64,000 nt of DNA, from the NCBI GenBank assembly GCA_910589415.1, contig OU342633.1:39376210-39440209 (forward strand). Reading direction: 5' to 3'. The DNA comes from Malachius bipustulatus. Taxonomy: Eukaryota; Arthropoda; Insecta; Coleoptera; Melyridae. Under the pieces are notes generated by a model that worked only from the letters and a program-made list of their open reading frames with translations, was not told the DNA's origin and did no database searches. This document shows, in pieces, positions 54,411 through 64,000 of this stretch. Positions within the stretch are counted from its first letter, which is position 1. Each line of letters starts with the position of its first letter. Position numbers and translations under genes: made by a program.

Positions 54411-57400
54411 AATGATCGCTCCCAACCAAAAATAAGTATTCTATAAAATGAACTTAATGAAACTCCTACTAAGATGGAAAAAGTATAAAGACATTTTAGA
54501 CTTTATACTTTCATTTACTCATTGCAATTATTGAACAAAAATTATCACCAAATTCCGGTTTATATTTGAACGCCCCTCGAAATTTTTCTTGGATGCTATG
54601 GAGCTAGGAAGGTTTATCAAACACATTCTGTTTAAAGCACCTCGGCAAAGGATAAATCAATTTTTTTCACTTTTACTTACACCGTATTTTCTATTCACAA
54701 AAACACGATGATTAATCTGATGTCTATGCAAAATAACACCTTTTGAAAATAGATGATACACAGCGACCAGATCCCGCATAAAATAATTCTATAAGAGTAA
54801 GTGATATTTATTACCAGCTTAGTCACTATCAACTGAAAGGCAATAAGAAATACTTTCTTCCTGCGTCACAGGAGCAAAGCTATCTAAATTCACCTTCATC
54901 AAGTAGCCTCTCTGGTCAACCAGTGGAGTAGAACGGAGCCGTTTGTGTTCAGAATCGCCGCCTTTTCCACGATTCCATCAAAGGCTTGCCCGTGTCCCGA
55001 GGATTTACAGAGACAGAACGAGGGATCTAGAAGGTCGGCTTTCGTGACCGGTCACTATTAAAGACAGTGATTAAATTACTGGTCTCGCATCCCTGCAACT
55101 CTACAGGACTTATTGCGACACAACAGGGAGATTACTCGAGAGGGAGGTCTCTTATTAGAAGCCGCGGGATCAGGACGGATTCGTTTAATGTGGGGAGGGG
55201 GTCTACGTGAAAGGATGAATGTTTTGCGGATGATAGCGAGGTTGATGTTCGTATAATTTTGTTTGGCAGTAATGAAATGTAACAAAGAGACCAATTATTG
55301 GTTGCTCAACTTAATCCTTATACAAAAATTAGATCAAACGTATAATGTAAAATTCTGTCTAATTTGTTAGGTATTCATCAATAATCAGTGTTTATCCTTT
55401 TTAATTAGTGTTATGTTTTAGGAATAAAAAAAACTCAGAGTAGCAATAAAAATGGCCATCGTAAGTCTTATACGAGATATCAGTTCCTGCAGCAAATGCA
55501 ACAACATTTTTGGGATCGTTGGTCAAGATAGTACGTAAACGATCTGCAACCAAATGTTGTGTACAAAATGGAAGACTTATCAGCATGCAGTTCCACTTGG
55601 GCCATTGGTTGTCATCAAGGATGATCATTTGCCACCGTTTCAATAGAAATATGGATGAATGGATGAATGAATGATTCTAGTGCTGATGGTCAGGTCAGAG
55701 TACTTAGAGTAGCGATCATAAAGACTGCAAGTGGCTTGGTGAAACGTTCGTTACATTATTCCCATCAAGATTAACTGAAATGAAGAATCAAAATGAAGAG
55801 TGCTTTTTTTACTTTCAAGTCACGTAAACTTCCTACATTGAAACTTAACCCTTTCAAATTGAGACATGTGGTTGAGACAAGTTGAGACAGGTGGACAAGG
55901 GTTGGCTTTTTAAAATATTGATTTAGTACGTGTTTGGGCGGTTTTAATTTAATTATTATTGAGAAAAAATGCGGCAACAAAGAATCACCGTGGTAGGTAC
56001 CAGGCGGAAGAAAGCAAGAGTGACAATTTTATAATCAACAATTTTATCCGGCTCTAAGGACCAAAAAACGGAAGTTATGATACTCGCCTAATATCATGAA
56101 TAGTTGAACTCTCTCTGCGCTGGAGTTTTGTTTCTAAAATAGTAGCAGAAACAAAATTTTAAGAATCTTGCTAGTCATTTCTGACTTTCAACAAATTAGT
56201 TCATCGATTATTTCTTTAAAATATGCCTTAGAAGATCAAGAGTTCAAGGTGAAATAGATGGGCAACACATGACACTGCTTGAAGGTACATCCACAAATCA
56301 ACATCAAGAACCTGGAAATCTGTTGAAGTTAAGTTAAAAAGCAGATCCGTCAGGATTTGACAACTATGCGCCTTCGAACACGGTGGATACTCAAGTTCAA
56401 ATATATGCTCGTCGAGGAAATCTCAGAGATTTTTCTGGAATTGAACAGTTGCCAGAGTTGCCCAGGCTTCCTTTCAGGAATCTCGGCGGATAGAATATTC
56501 GTCAGTGGATCACGAGGTGGCGTCCGAGGAAGACATTACTTATAGAAGACTTTCGACCATCACTATTCAGAAACCTCCCGTACAGTCGTTGGATGGAAGC
56601 AAATGCTTTGGAATCGCAGATGGAGTATTGGAATGTGGCATGTGGCGTCCGAAGGAGTGTTCGGCTTTGCTTAATATACTTAAGGCAGTCTTCGGCCGTC
56701 ACTATTCAGAAATCTTGGACAAATCCTCGAATAAAACATATGAAGTAGAATTCGGAGTAGAGGGAGTAGGGGGTAGAAATGATTGTTTAGGATGACAGTC
56801 ATTTTAGCATACTTTTATTGGAAACCCAAAAAAAATTTAATATGAACGGCATTATAATTTCAAATTTAGCAACCAGAAAGTGTGCACATGTGCAATAATA
56901 TCCTTAAAAGCACATCTCTTTTAAATGTTTCTAAACAATGACCAACAGAGGGTTTAGGAGAAAAGTCCAATTTTTACTGGGAATGTACAGGGACTTAACC
57001 GGCCTTTCCTCATCATATACGAATGATTTTTTCGCTCGGTTTTGCGTCGAAAATTTCTCTAGGGAAAACGATCTATCGAGCAATCAATCGACCAATAAAT
57101 TAATAATGAGTAATCCCCCCAAAGCCGACATACATGAGGGTGATTTTCCGGGATCTCTCGCCTACGCTCACACGTTTCTGGACACGTCTTCCAGTCAATG
57201 TCAGTTATTTTTACGCTATCGAGGCCACTTTCGGATAGATTTTTCACTAACAGTCGATTACATAATATCTCGACCACATCGCCCGCCACTGTTGGTCGTT
57301 TTGTTACCTAATCTCACCGTCGAATGTCCCTCGTCTGGCTGAGTCGCGTCTCATTATCTCCGGATTCCCGTATCTCCGACGGACAGTTTATTCGGGAACG

Positions 57401-57429
57401 ATCTGATGCATGGACTTTCCAGAAAAAAT
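54411..57429. other. Unannotated sequence
   Basis: No recognisable gene. 56512-56580 and 56643-56722 form an imperfect duplication (gtggcgtccgaggaag.../gtggcgtccgaaggag..., both ending tcactattcagaaa). A 134-codon frame at 56938-57342 has no recognised domain. Confidence 0.4.
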
Positions 57430-58025
57430 TATATAAGATTGCGAAAAATTTTAAAGACACATTCTTTGGTTAAATAAAAATAAACAAAAAAATTTCTATT
57501 AACGTGTGTACAGAAATGCACCGTCTCTGAGATACAGGGTGTCAAAAAAAAAGCTTTTTTTTGATGATATTTCAGGAACCTTTCGAAATACAAAACTCAG
57601 CTTTTTTACATGGCCTATCATTGATATAAACTACTTTAATACCAATTCAGTGTTTTGAATGAGCCATTTGCAAAGATCTTACGATTTATCGAAGTTTTTT
57701 GTTCTTCATTTTCCATCACATGTTTTGAAACATTTAAATAAAGCGAGTTTTTTATCGTATTTTTTTTTTAAACAGTTCACGTTAGCCATTATAACTAAGT
57801 GTATCTTTTTGTGTACAAACTATCTAGGGTCAAAAATACGCTTTGAAAATATTAACTTGCCCAGTGTCGTAGATTATAGGGGCATAAAACAGCGTTCAAC
57901 CCAAAAATCTCCACCACTGTACAAAAGCTGAGCTCTGTATCTTATTTGGTTCCCGAGATATCTTCAAAAAACTGTAATTTTTTGACACCCTGTATCTCAA
58001 AAACGTTAATGGCAAATTAAAGTAA
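57430..58025. mobile_element. Inverted-repeat element, family I, diverged copy
   Basis: Contains aaaataaacaaaaaaatttc, ctattaacgtgtgtacagaa and atacagggtgtcaaaaaaaa at the left, and tttgacaccctgtatctcaa with acgttaatggcaaatt at the right, in inverted arrangement. Related to 51475-51958 and to the intron copies. Confidence 0.65.
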
Positions 58026-58035
58026 TAAAACGATT

Positions 58036-58627
58036 GGTCATTATTTACATCCGCGGCTCCTACAGTTTCACTATGGCACCTATATAGGGGTGGAGGACAT
58101 ACCTATAGTAACACTAGGAAGGTATTAATTTGCTTTGCAAATGAAAGATAAGCGAACAAAAGGGCATCAAAAGAAGGTCTTCCTGAGTGCGGGCCTGTTT
58201 AGAACAGCGAAAATCACAATAAACATGCAAGGTCAGAGTGTCGAGTGGACGGAAGAAACATTAAAACCGCCGGAAACTCGTAATATCAACACCAGGGCCG
58301 GTCTGGTAACATACGCAACATACGAACCGCATTCAAACGTAGTCGGACCATAATAGCGAGCGATGTCACGTATTTTGGAATATAAATGCAAAATAAATGA
58401 AAAATTCAAAATAAAACTGTGCTATTGTTAATCTCGAAGATATTCCTTGCCCTGAAAGTGAAAAAAAATAGAAATTCGACCGTGGTGCCAAAGAGGCCTT
58501 AGTGGTGAGATTGATATTAGTTTGCAATGGCTGTTTTTAGCTTCTTACCCACTCAGCACCTCTATTTCGCTCCTCGGTCCCGAAAAAATTGATGAAACTT
58601 AGGAGCTGCGGATGTAAATAACTACCA
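58036..58627. mobile_element. 592-bp inverted-repeat element, family III, full-length copy
   Basis: Starts GGTCATTATTTACATCCGCG and ends CGGATGTAAATAACTACC, arms about 35 bp. The truncated relative is at 27077-27586. It lies directly beside the family I copy. Confidence 0.8.
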
Positions 58628-58659
58628 AACGATTTTATATACAATTCCCAGACGATTCT

Positions 58660-59010
58660 AAAACACACGACAAGTCCACCAAGTTCAGGACGCGAATGTT
58701 TTAAGTGCAACGAATTCGGACACATTACTCCTACGTGCGCAAAAGAAAAACAAGAATAAATTGTATAAGTACTATTGATGACAAGTACTTTCCTATTAAA
58801 ATGAAAGGGACACACTATCATGAATCAGCGGATACCGGTAGCAATGTAAACTTGATGCAATCCTATGTACACAATAAAATTGGTATTGAAGCAAACAACT
58901 CGGTCTTTCGCTGGTCTAGGAAATACGATTACAAAGCCGCTAAGAGGGACCCAATTGGACGTGGAAATTGACAAGAAAGTCTACCATATATTAGTCTTAC
59001 GAAATCAATG
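58660..59010 (+). pseudogene. gag-pol scrap of an LTR retrotransposon
   Basis: CFKCNEFGHITPTC (near 58700) is a CCHC zinc knuckle (C-X2-C-X4-H-X4-C) as in gag. About 100 bases later SADTGSNVNLM, near 58826, resembles the DTGs active site of a retroviral-type aspartic protease. A frameshift separates them and no reverse transcriptase follows. Probably Ty3/gypsy-like; dead. Confidence 0.65.
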
Positions 59011-60719
59011 ATTCCTAAATTTATCATTCAAGAAATCAAAGAAGGTAAAATTTCTGTTCAAACATTTTTTGTGTCTCAATACATTTTAAATAATAATTTA
59101 GGTTTATTTCTCATTGAATATAAAATATACTTTAGATGGTTAGATGGTCTCTTCGTGTCGAATACGCTTTGCATCAAAGACATAAAAATAGTGACAAAAA
59201 AACTATTAAATTAGAAATTTTCGTTCCTGATATTAGTTTTTACTACTCCTGTTAATTTTTCAAATTATTATAAACAATATTAAATAATACTGCAGTAAAA
59301 TTATATAAAATTAAAAATTACACCAAGAAAACTGAGCACAAATTTGAAATTTCAAAAGTTACCTCTTTTTGGCCACCTGTAGGTATAAAAAATTTAATTT
59401 CTTTCATCACTGACATTACATTTGATGAATATCTGACGAATTATGCCCAAATTTTCTACAAAACTCATTCAGTTTTCGAAATACTATCATGTTTTTTGCG
59501 ATTTTGAAGTTTAGAAAAACACCATTTTCTCTAGAACTAAAATTCACACCAAGGATTTAGTGTGCTCAAATTTAATCTTCTGGAAAGCACAAACTTATGA
59601 CAAAAAATTTTTCAAAAAAGATGTGTTTTATATTCTGCATAAATGTTTTCCTGGTAATATGGGTGTACAATTCAAACAAAATTCTTCCCATATAGTGCGA
59701 AGTTTTTGACGGACACTGTATAGGTATAATAGAGAAATGAAGCGGTAAATAGTAAACACCCATTAACTGAAAACTACTTAAACAGTTACGTGGAAGGAAT
59801 TACATAATTCTCCTTATTTAGAATCATTATTCAACGCAAGTGAAATCATGAATAGGTACTTCGACGACGTTTAGACTCGAGAACATCAACTACATTCATG
59901 TAAGCTATGATCTCAGCTATGATTTAATATAATAACGTTCTGCATGGAAGATTCATAAAAAATGCCAGCCAAAGATAAAACTCATAAAAGCAGCAAACCA
60001 ACTGAGTAAAATTGGAGTCAAATTCAGGCCAAGCAACAGTTCATTTGGTAATGTCTGGGTTAATGTATTTCGTATTTCCCACCTGACACAACATTACAAT
60101 GACGGTTACTTTTTAGCTATTCATATATTTTACATAACCAGGAACAGGTTGCAGAAATAAAATTTAGTTTGAATTCTCATATTAAATTTCACTATACCCA
60201 CAGAAGACAACAATGAACAATGCTATGAAACTAGGAAAAAATTACATAATCTTTCTTCATCTTAATAATAATTCATCTTCATTCTCAAGTCATTCATTTT
60301 AAAATGGTTTAAGCACGACTATGTCGTTATGACATGTCTTGTGTCATTTTTAGCAACCATAAATGACAGTAAGTGGAGATTAATTCTTATATAGGGGGTC
60401 CCAGCAAGAGAGATCAGAATTATTTGAAAACTATTTTATAAACATGGTATTTTTTGACATCATTTGTGACAAAAATCACGATCATAGTCGTCTTTCAACA
60501 ATTATCGAATATTCTCCTCCATCTCAAGAATACCCAAGTCAAGTAAGCCATGCTTCGGCCAACCACACTTTCGGTCAGGGAGAAGGACTTCAAAAAATAA
60601 TTTTGAGCTTTTTTTTCGTTATTTACGGTTAAAAAGTGCAAAACATTTGATTTATTTATTTTGTTTTGATATATTGAATATTTGAATATTATGAAATTTC
60701 ATCACATAAAAATCATCGT
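59011..60719. other. Unannotated AT-rich sequence
   Basis: 59,330-59,730 has the look of transposon non-coding ends (for example tttttgacggacactgtata), but termini could not be paired. No gene. Confidence 0.4.
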
Positions 60720-61805
60720 AAACTGTAAAAATAGCAATTTTTGAAAGGCCACGCTTTTGGCCACGACTTCATAAACTGAAAAAATCATTTTTGTTGAAAA
60801 TTTGCTGAAAAAGGTCCGATATTTTATAGTAATGGCCAGCAACGCATTCAAGTGCGGACTTAAGAAACTGAAATCTTTTGAATTTTGTAAAAAAATTTGG
60901 CCTAAAAAAAACTAAATAAACTGCCAAAACAAGTTTTTGCTGAAATGTTGCTGAAGAAAGTCCGAAATTTTATAACCATGGCTAGCCACGCTTTCGGCTA
61001 TGGACTTTTGAAACTAAAAAAATTATTTAGGCAGATTTTTTTTAAGTTCGAAATTTTACAATAATGCCTGCCATGCTTTCAGCTACTGACTTGAAAAATC
61101 GAAAAAATGTCTTTTGCTGAAGTTCTGTTCAAAAAAGTCGCAAATTTCATAGTAATGGCCAGCCACGCTTTTAGCTAGGGACTTAAGAAAAAGAAACTGA
61201 AAAAATCATTTTACCTGAAAATTAACTGATGGAAGGTTTGAAGTCTGAAAGTTTATAACAATGGCCAGCCACGCTTTCAGCTGCGGACTTATTAAAAAAC
61301 TGTGAAAAATAGTTTTGTTGAAAATTAACTGAAAAAAGTCTGAATTTTTTTAATAATGGCCAGCCACACTTTTGGCTACAAACTTTATAAGCTTAAAAAA
61401 TAATTTTCGGTGAAATTTTGCTTAAAAAAGTGAGGAATTTTATATTAATGGCAAGCGACGCCTTTAGCTAAGCTAACGGACTTAAGAAACTAAAAAAAAA
61501 CATTTTCAAAAAATTCAAAAATTCAAAAAGAAAATTAATTAAAAAAAAGTCTCAAATTTCATAATTAATGGCAACCACGATTTCGGCTATGGACTTAAGA
61601 AACTGAAAATCTCGCTGAAAATATAATTTTTGCTGAAAATTTGCTGAAAAAAGTCGGGAATTTTATAATAAATGGCCAGCACACACTTTCGACCACGAAC
61701 TTAATAAACTGAAAAAATCATTTTTTGCTGAAAATTGATCGAAGTCCCTCTCCCTGGCCGAAAGCGTGGCTGGCCAAAGCGTGGCTGGCCAAAGCGTGGC
61801 TAACT
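60720..61805. repeat. Minisatellite of about 100 bp, roughly ten units
   Basis: Units contain taatggccagccacgctttc, then ggacttaagaaactgaaaaa and ttgctgaaaaaagtc. Starts of the ggcca core are near 60746, 60834, 60980, 61056, 61156, 61263, 61356, 61449, 61568 and 61674. At the right edge (61755-61803) the core appears inverted three times as a 16-base tandem (aaagcgtggctggcc). Strong divergence between units indicates age. Confidence 0.88.
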
Positions 61806-62094
61806 TGATTGTGTCTCAAGAATGGTCTGTGCAAGGGTCTGTGGATTATCAACTTACACTATTTTCTTCAAGTAGCCCAAGAAGAAAGTAGTCAAGGGGG
61901 TAAAATTGCACAACCCTGGTTGCCAAGCTGGTTGCCAATCTGGCAAAAAATTATTTATTTTTATTAAATAAGATTATTAAATTATAATAAATAAGATTAG
62001 TAAGAATATAATAAGAATAAATTATGAAGAATTATAAAAAATATAAAAAAATAAGAATACCTAATAAGAATAAATTACAAATTAAATAAGATAA
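61806..62094. other. A/T-rich spacer
   Basis: Simple AT-rich DNA with many aataa runs (61,950-62,090). No feature. Confidence 0.5.
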
Positions 62095-62425
62095 TGCCGA
62101 GGATAATGCGCTCAGGTCGTCGCCAAAAGACTTATTAATGTTTCGTTGGATGTGTAACAACTTCTTGTTTCATCGTCTTGTTGAAAATAGACGTATTCAA
62201 GATTAACCCTTCAATTGCAGACATGATTTCCGACCATAAAAAGTTTGTTGCCATGTCATGGTAAGGCTGACCCGAGGGCTGACCATTCACCGTCACGGCG
62301 TTGCCGTCAATGTCCTTAAAGAAAAGTAGGGTACAATCACTGTTTCGGCTCGAACCGGAACCACACCAAAGAAATGACTCTTCGAGGATGCATTTGTTTT
62401 TGAAGAATGACATGAAGGTTTTATT
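62095..62425 (-). pseudogene. Fragment of a Tc1/mariner-like transposase
   Basis: The minus strand reads FFKDIDGNAVTVNGQ and YHDMATNFLWSEI, matching the PYFFed..GnaVTVNg.RY..M...Fl part of an insect IS630/Tc1-mariner transposase. In another frame YFQQDDETRSCYTSNETLIS follows, a corrupted (V/W)FQQDGATcHTs motif. Frameshifts and the altered motif show it is inactive. Confidence 0.7.
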
Positions 62426-62762
62426 CTTTCAGAGAAGCAGCGTTTTCGGAAAAAAATACAAGTTGTGTGGGTTCCGCGGGAGAACAAAAATTAAAATCAA
62501 AAATCATCATTTTTGCAAGATGTAATCAAAAATTCAATCAACAAATTGATAAGTTAAATACTCGGCTAAATAAAATATAAATTATTATAAGCCTATTTTT
62601 TCTACCAATGCATACTTTAATTCTATGCACGCGAAGTGAACACGCTTTATAACGTTGAGATCGGAGGGTATGTGGATAAGACAGAAAACTCGTATCTTCA
62701 TGGTGTACCTACATACCTGCCTAGGTATGTGAAGTATGCGAATACGACGGGGATATGTTTGT
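62426..62762. other. Spacer
   Basis: No feature recognised. Confidence 0.45.
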
Positions 62763-64000
62763 TATACAGGGTGATTCATGAGTGACCTTACATAGACCAA
62801 TGGTGATAAGCGGACTTCAAGGCGGGTCGAAAACCACAAAATAAATTTTTTTTGTGTGATTTGTTAAGAAGTTACAGGGTGTTTTATGTCTCAGGTACAA
62901 AACTTTGATAGGCGATATTTCTGAAACGGCTGGAGATATTTTGTAGAAATTTACTAGGAATGGTGCATTCCGGAAACTCATCAAAACCGCATTCTGAGTT
63001 AATCAAAAATCCAGGACCGGACTTGAAAATGTTTGCCCCCATGGTCATTGTTGAAAAAGTTTATTTTCTGACCGTGCTACTGAAAAACTGTCATCAAATT
63101 TGAAAAGATAAGAAAAAACTCTATAGAAATCATTCCTCAATTTGAACGGCACACCCAAACCGTCTCGAAAAAAAAATGTCAAAGTAAAACTTCTCAGTAA
63201 ATTATCGTTTTCGAGCAGACATATTTTACTTAATGTTCGTCTGAATTCCTTCAAATTTATTTTTTGACTTGTTTCTGTGGGAAAAATGTTGGACAGAAGG
63301 CCAAGCTTTATTACTGGGAAATCAGGTGTCAACTACAAAATTTTCAGATTTCACTAATAATCACAAATCATTTCACTAATAACGAATACCAGACAGTATG
63401 TTTGTGTATGGTTTCTGCAATGGAAATTCAAGAGCAGCTGCGAGAGAATACCATATAGAAGATCACAATCGAAGAACACCGGCCCATGTAACGTTTCGCG
63501 TCTGTTTTCCAATTTTCTCGAAACCACGGCATATTTCCCTGAGTTCAAAGGAATGTTGAACCTCAATTGGAAAATCTGAGCCATCAAAACATCGTGGAGA
63601 TGGTGGCAGTAAATCCAAGTACAAGTACGCGAAGAATTGGGTAAGCACTGAGCATTTCTCAATCAAGAGTATGGCGAACTTTGAAAAAAAGAAGAGCGGA
63701 TGCCATCCCTGTCACGTACAAAGCGTACAGAGGCTTCAACCATTCAATGAAGTTCCATTGAATGGACTGCGTAGAATTTTGTGTACTGATCGAAGCTCAG
63801 TTCACGCGGGATGGTGTAACGAATAAAAAAAACTCCCACCTGTGTCCCACCTGTTCATGGGCATATGAAAATCCGCGCTCTGTTGTTCAGAAGAACTCGC
63901 AACAGATTTTCTATAAATGTGCAGTGTGGCATTGCAAATGATACCCTAATAGGACCCCATTTTTTGCTGGGCGGCTCACGGGGGAAATTTATTTACTTTT
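62763..64000 (+). mobile_element. Mariner-like element, left end, runs off the window
   Basis: The likely terminus TACAGGGTGATTCATGAGTG at about 62765 is followed by several hundred bases of non-coding DNA, then transposase sequence from about 63410 to the window end. The right terminus lies outside. Confidence 0.7.
63405..64000 (+). pseudogene. Mariner-like transposase with DUF4817-type N-terminus, broken
   Basis: Pieces in different frames: YGFCNGNSRAAAREYHIEDH and NRRTPAHVTF (the helix-turn-helix start seen in insect DUF4817-type transposases), then a segment with STRRIG..LSISQSRVWRTL, then a QSVQRLQPFNE stretch. Near 63790 comes IEAQFTRDGVTNKKNSHL, equivalent to the DEa.FTRDGi.N..NsH catalytic region, then CAVWHCK*YPNRTPFFAGRL and TGEIYL. 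At least two frameshifts and a TGA make it non-functional. It continues past 64000. Confidence 0.75.

Noticed and set aside
56938..57342. 134-codon + strand frame
   Set aside because: No recognised domain. The same stretch is also open on the minus strand, so length alone is not evidence.
60720..61805. CRISPR-like repeat array
   Set aside because: Units are about 100 bp, diverged, with no constant repeat and unique spacer pattern, and the host is a eukaryote. It is a minisatellite.
1..64000. tRNA, rRNA or other structured RNA genes
   Set aside because: No GGTTCRANNCC-type B box with a paired acceptor stem, and no rRNA-like conserved stretches, were found on either strand by reading. A tRNAscan-SE or Infernal run would be decisive.

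Overview
This window looks like repeat-rich nuclear DNA of an insect. It is AT-rich, with long stretches of no coding sense, GT-AG introns, TATA promoters, poly(A) signals and a dense mixture of typical insect transposons (PIF/Harbinger, P/THAP, hAT, Tc1/mariner, R2-like and jockey/R1-like retroelements, an LTR element, foldback elements and MITEs). The species cannot be named from the sequence. No long conserved housekeeping gene is visible.

The best-supported host genes are four tandem paralogues on the + strand, here called copies 1 to 4. Each encodes a small secreted peptide of 66-82 residues. Copies 1-3 have TATAAATA and copy 4 has TATTAATA. Each then has a 44-52 nt untranslated first exon ending ACGAAG, a GT donor, a 3.4-5.4 kb intron, a TTTCAG acceptor, and the whole reading frame in exon 2. 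The CDSs are at 5352-5600, 14808-15008, 25392-25601 and 31551-31796. The signal peptide and first half are nearly identical, while the C-terminal tails are quite different. Introns and 3' flanks show two related pairs, 1+2 and 3+4, so the cluster probably grew by duplication of an ancestral copy followed by duplication of each lineage. I do not recognise the family. A conserved signal with a variable tail and mostly amino-acid-changing substitutions is the pattern of fast-evolving secreted peptides such as salivary, venom, defence or gland products. This is the most promising undescribed system in the window.

Layout: 1-1,330 unannotated; 1.3-6.9 kb unit 1; 7-8.2 kb flank; 8.3-9.7 kb a 5'-truncated R2-like retrotransposon with an open 434-codon frame; 10-15.7 kb unit 2, with a P/THAP mini-element at its promoter and a 1.3 kb hAT-like element in its intron; 15.7-19.7 kb unannotated apart from a 40-bp minisatellite; 19.7-26.8 kb unit 3, whose intron holds an 857-bp near-perfect palindrome nested in a larger foldback element and a GC-rich 253-bp tandem duplication; 27-38.2 kb unit 4, heavily invaded (second foldback element, non-LTR fragment, hAT nested in hAT, a P/THAP element directly after the stop codon, and an almost complete Harbinger element in the 3' UTR).

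From 38 to 64 kb there is no recognisable host gene. Relics there include MITEs, an LTR end with a primer-binding-site-like sequence, mariner-type and Harbinger-type transposase fragments, a gag-pol scrap, a palindrome cluster, a roughly 100-bp minisatellite, and a mariner-like element running off the right end. Insertion boundaries and target-site duplications could often be set exactly because the tandem paralogous units preserve the empty sites.
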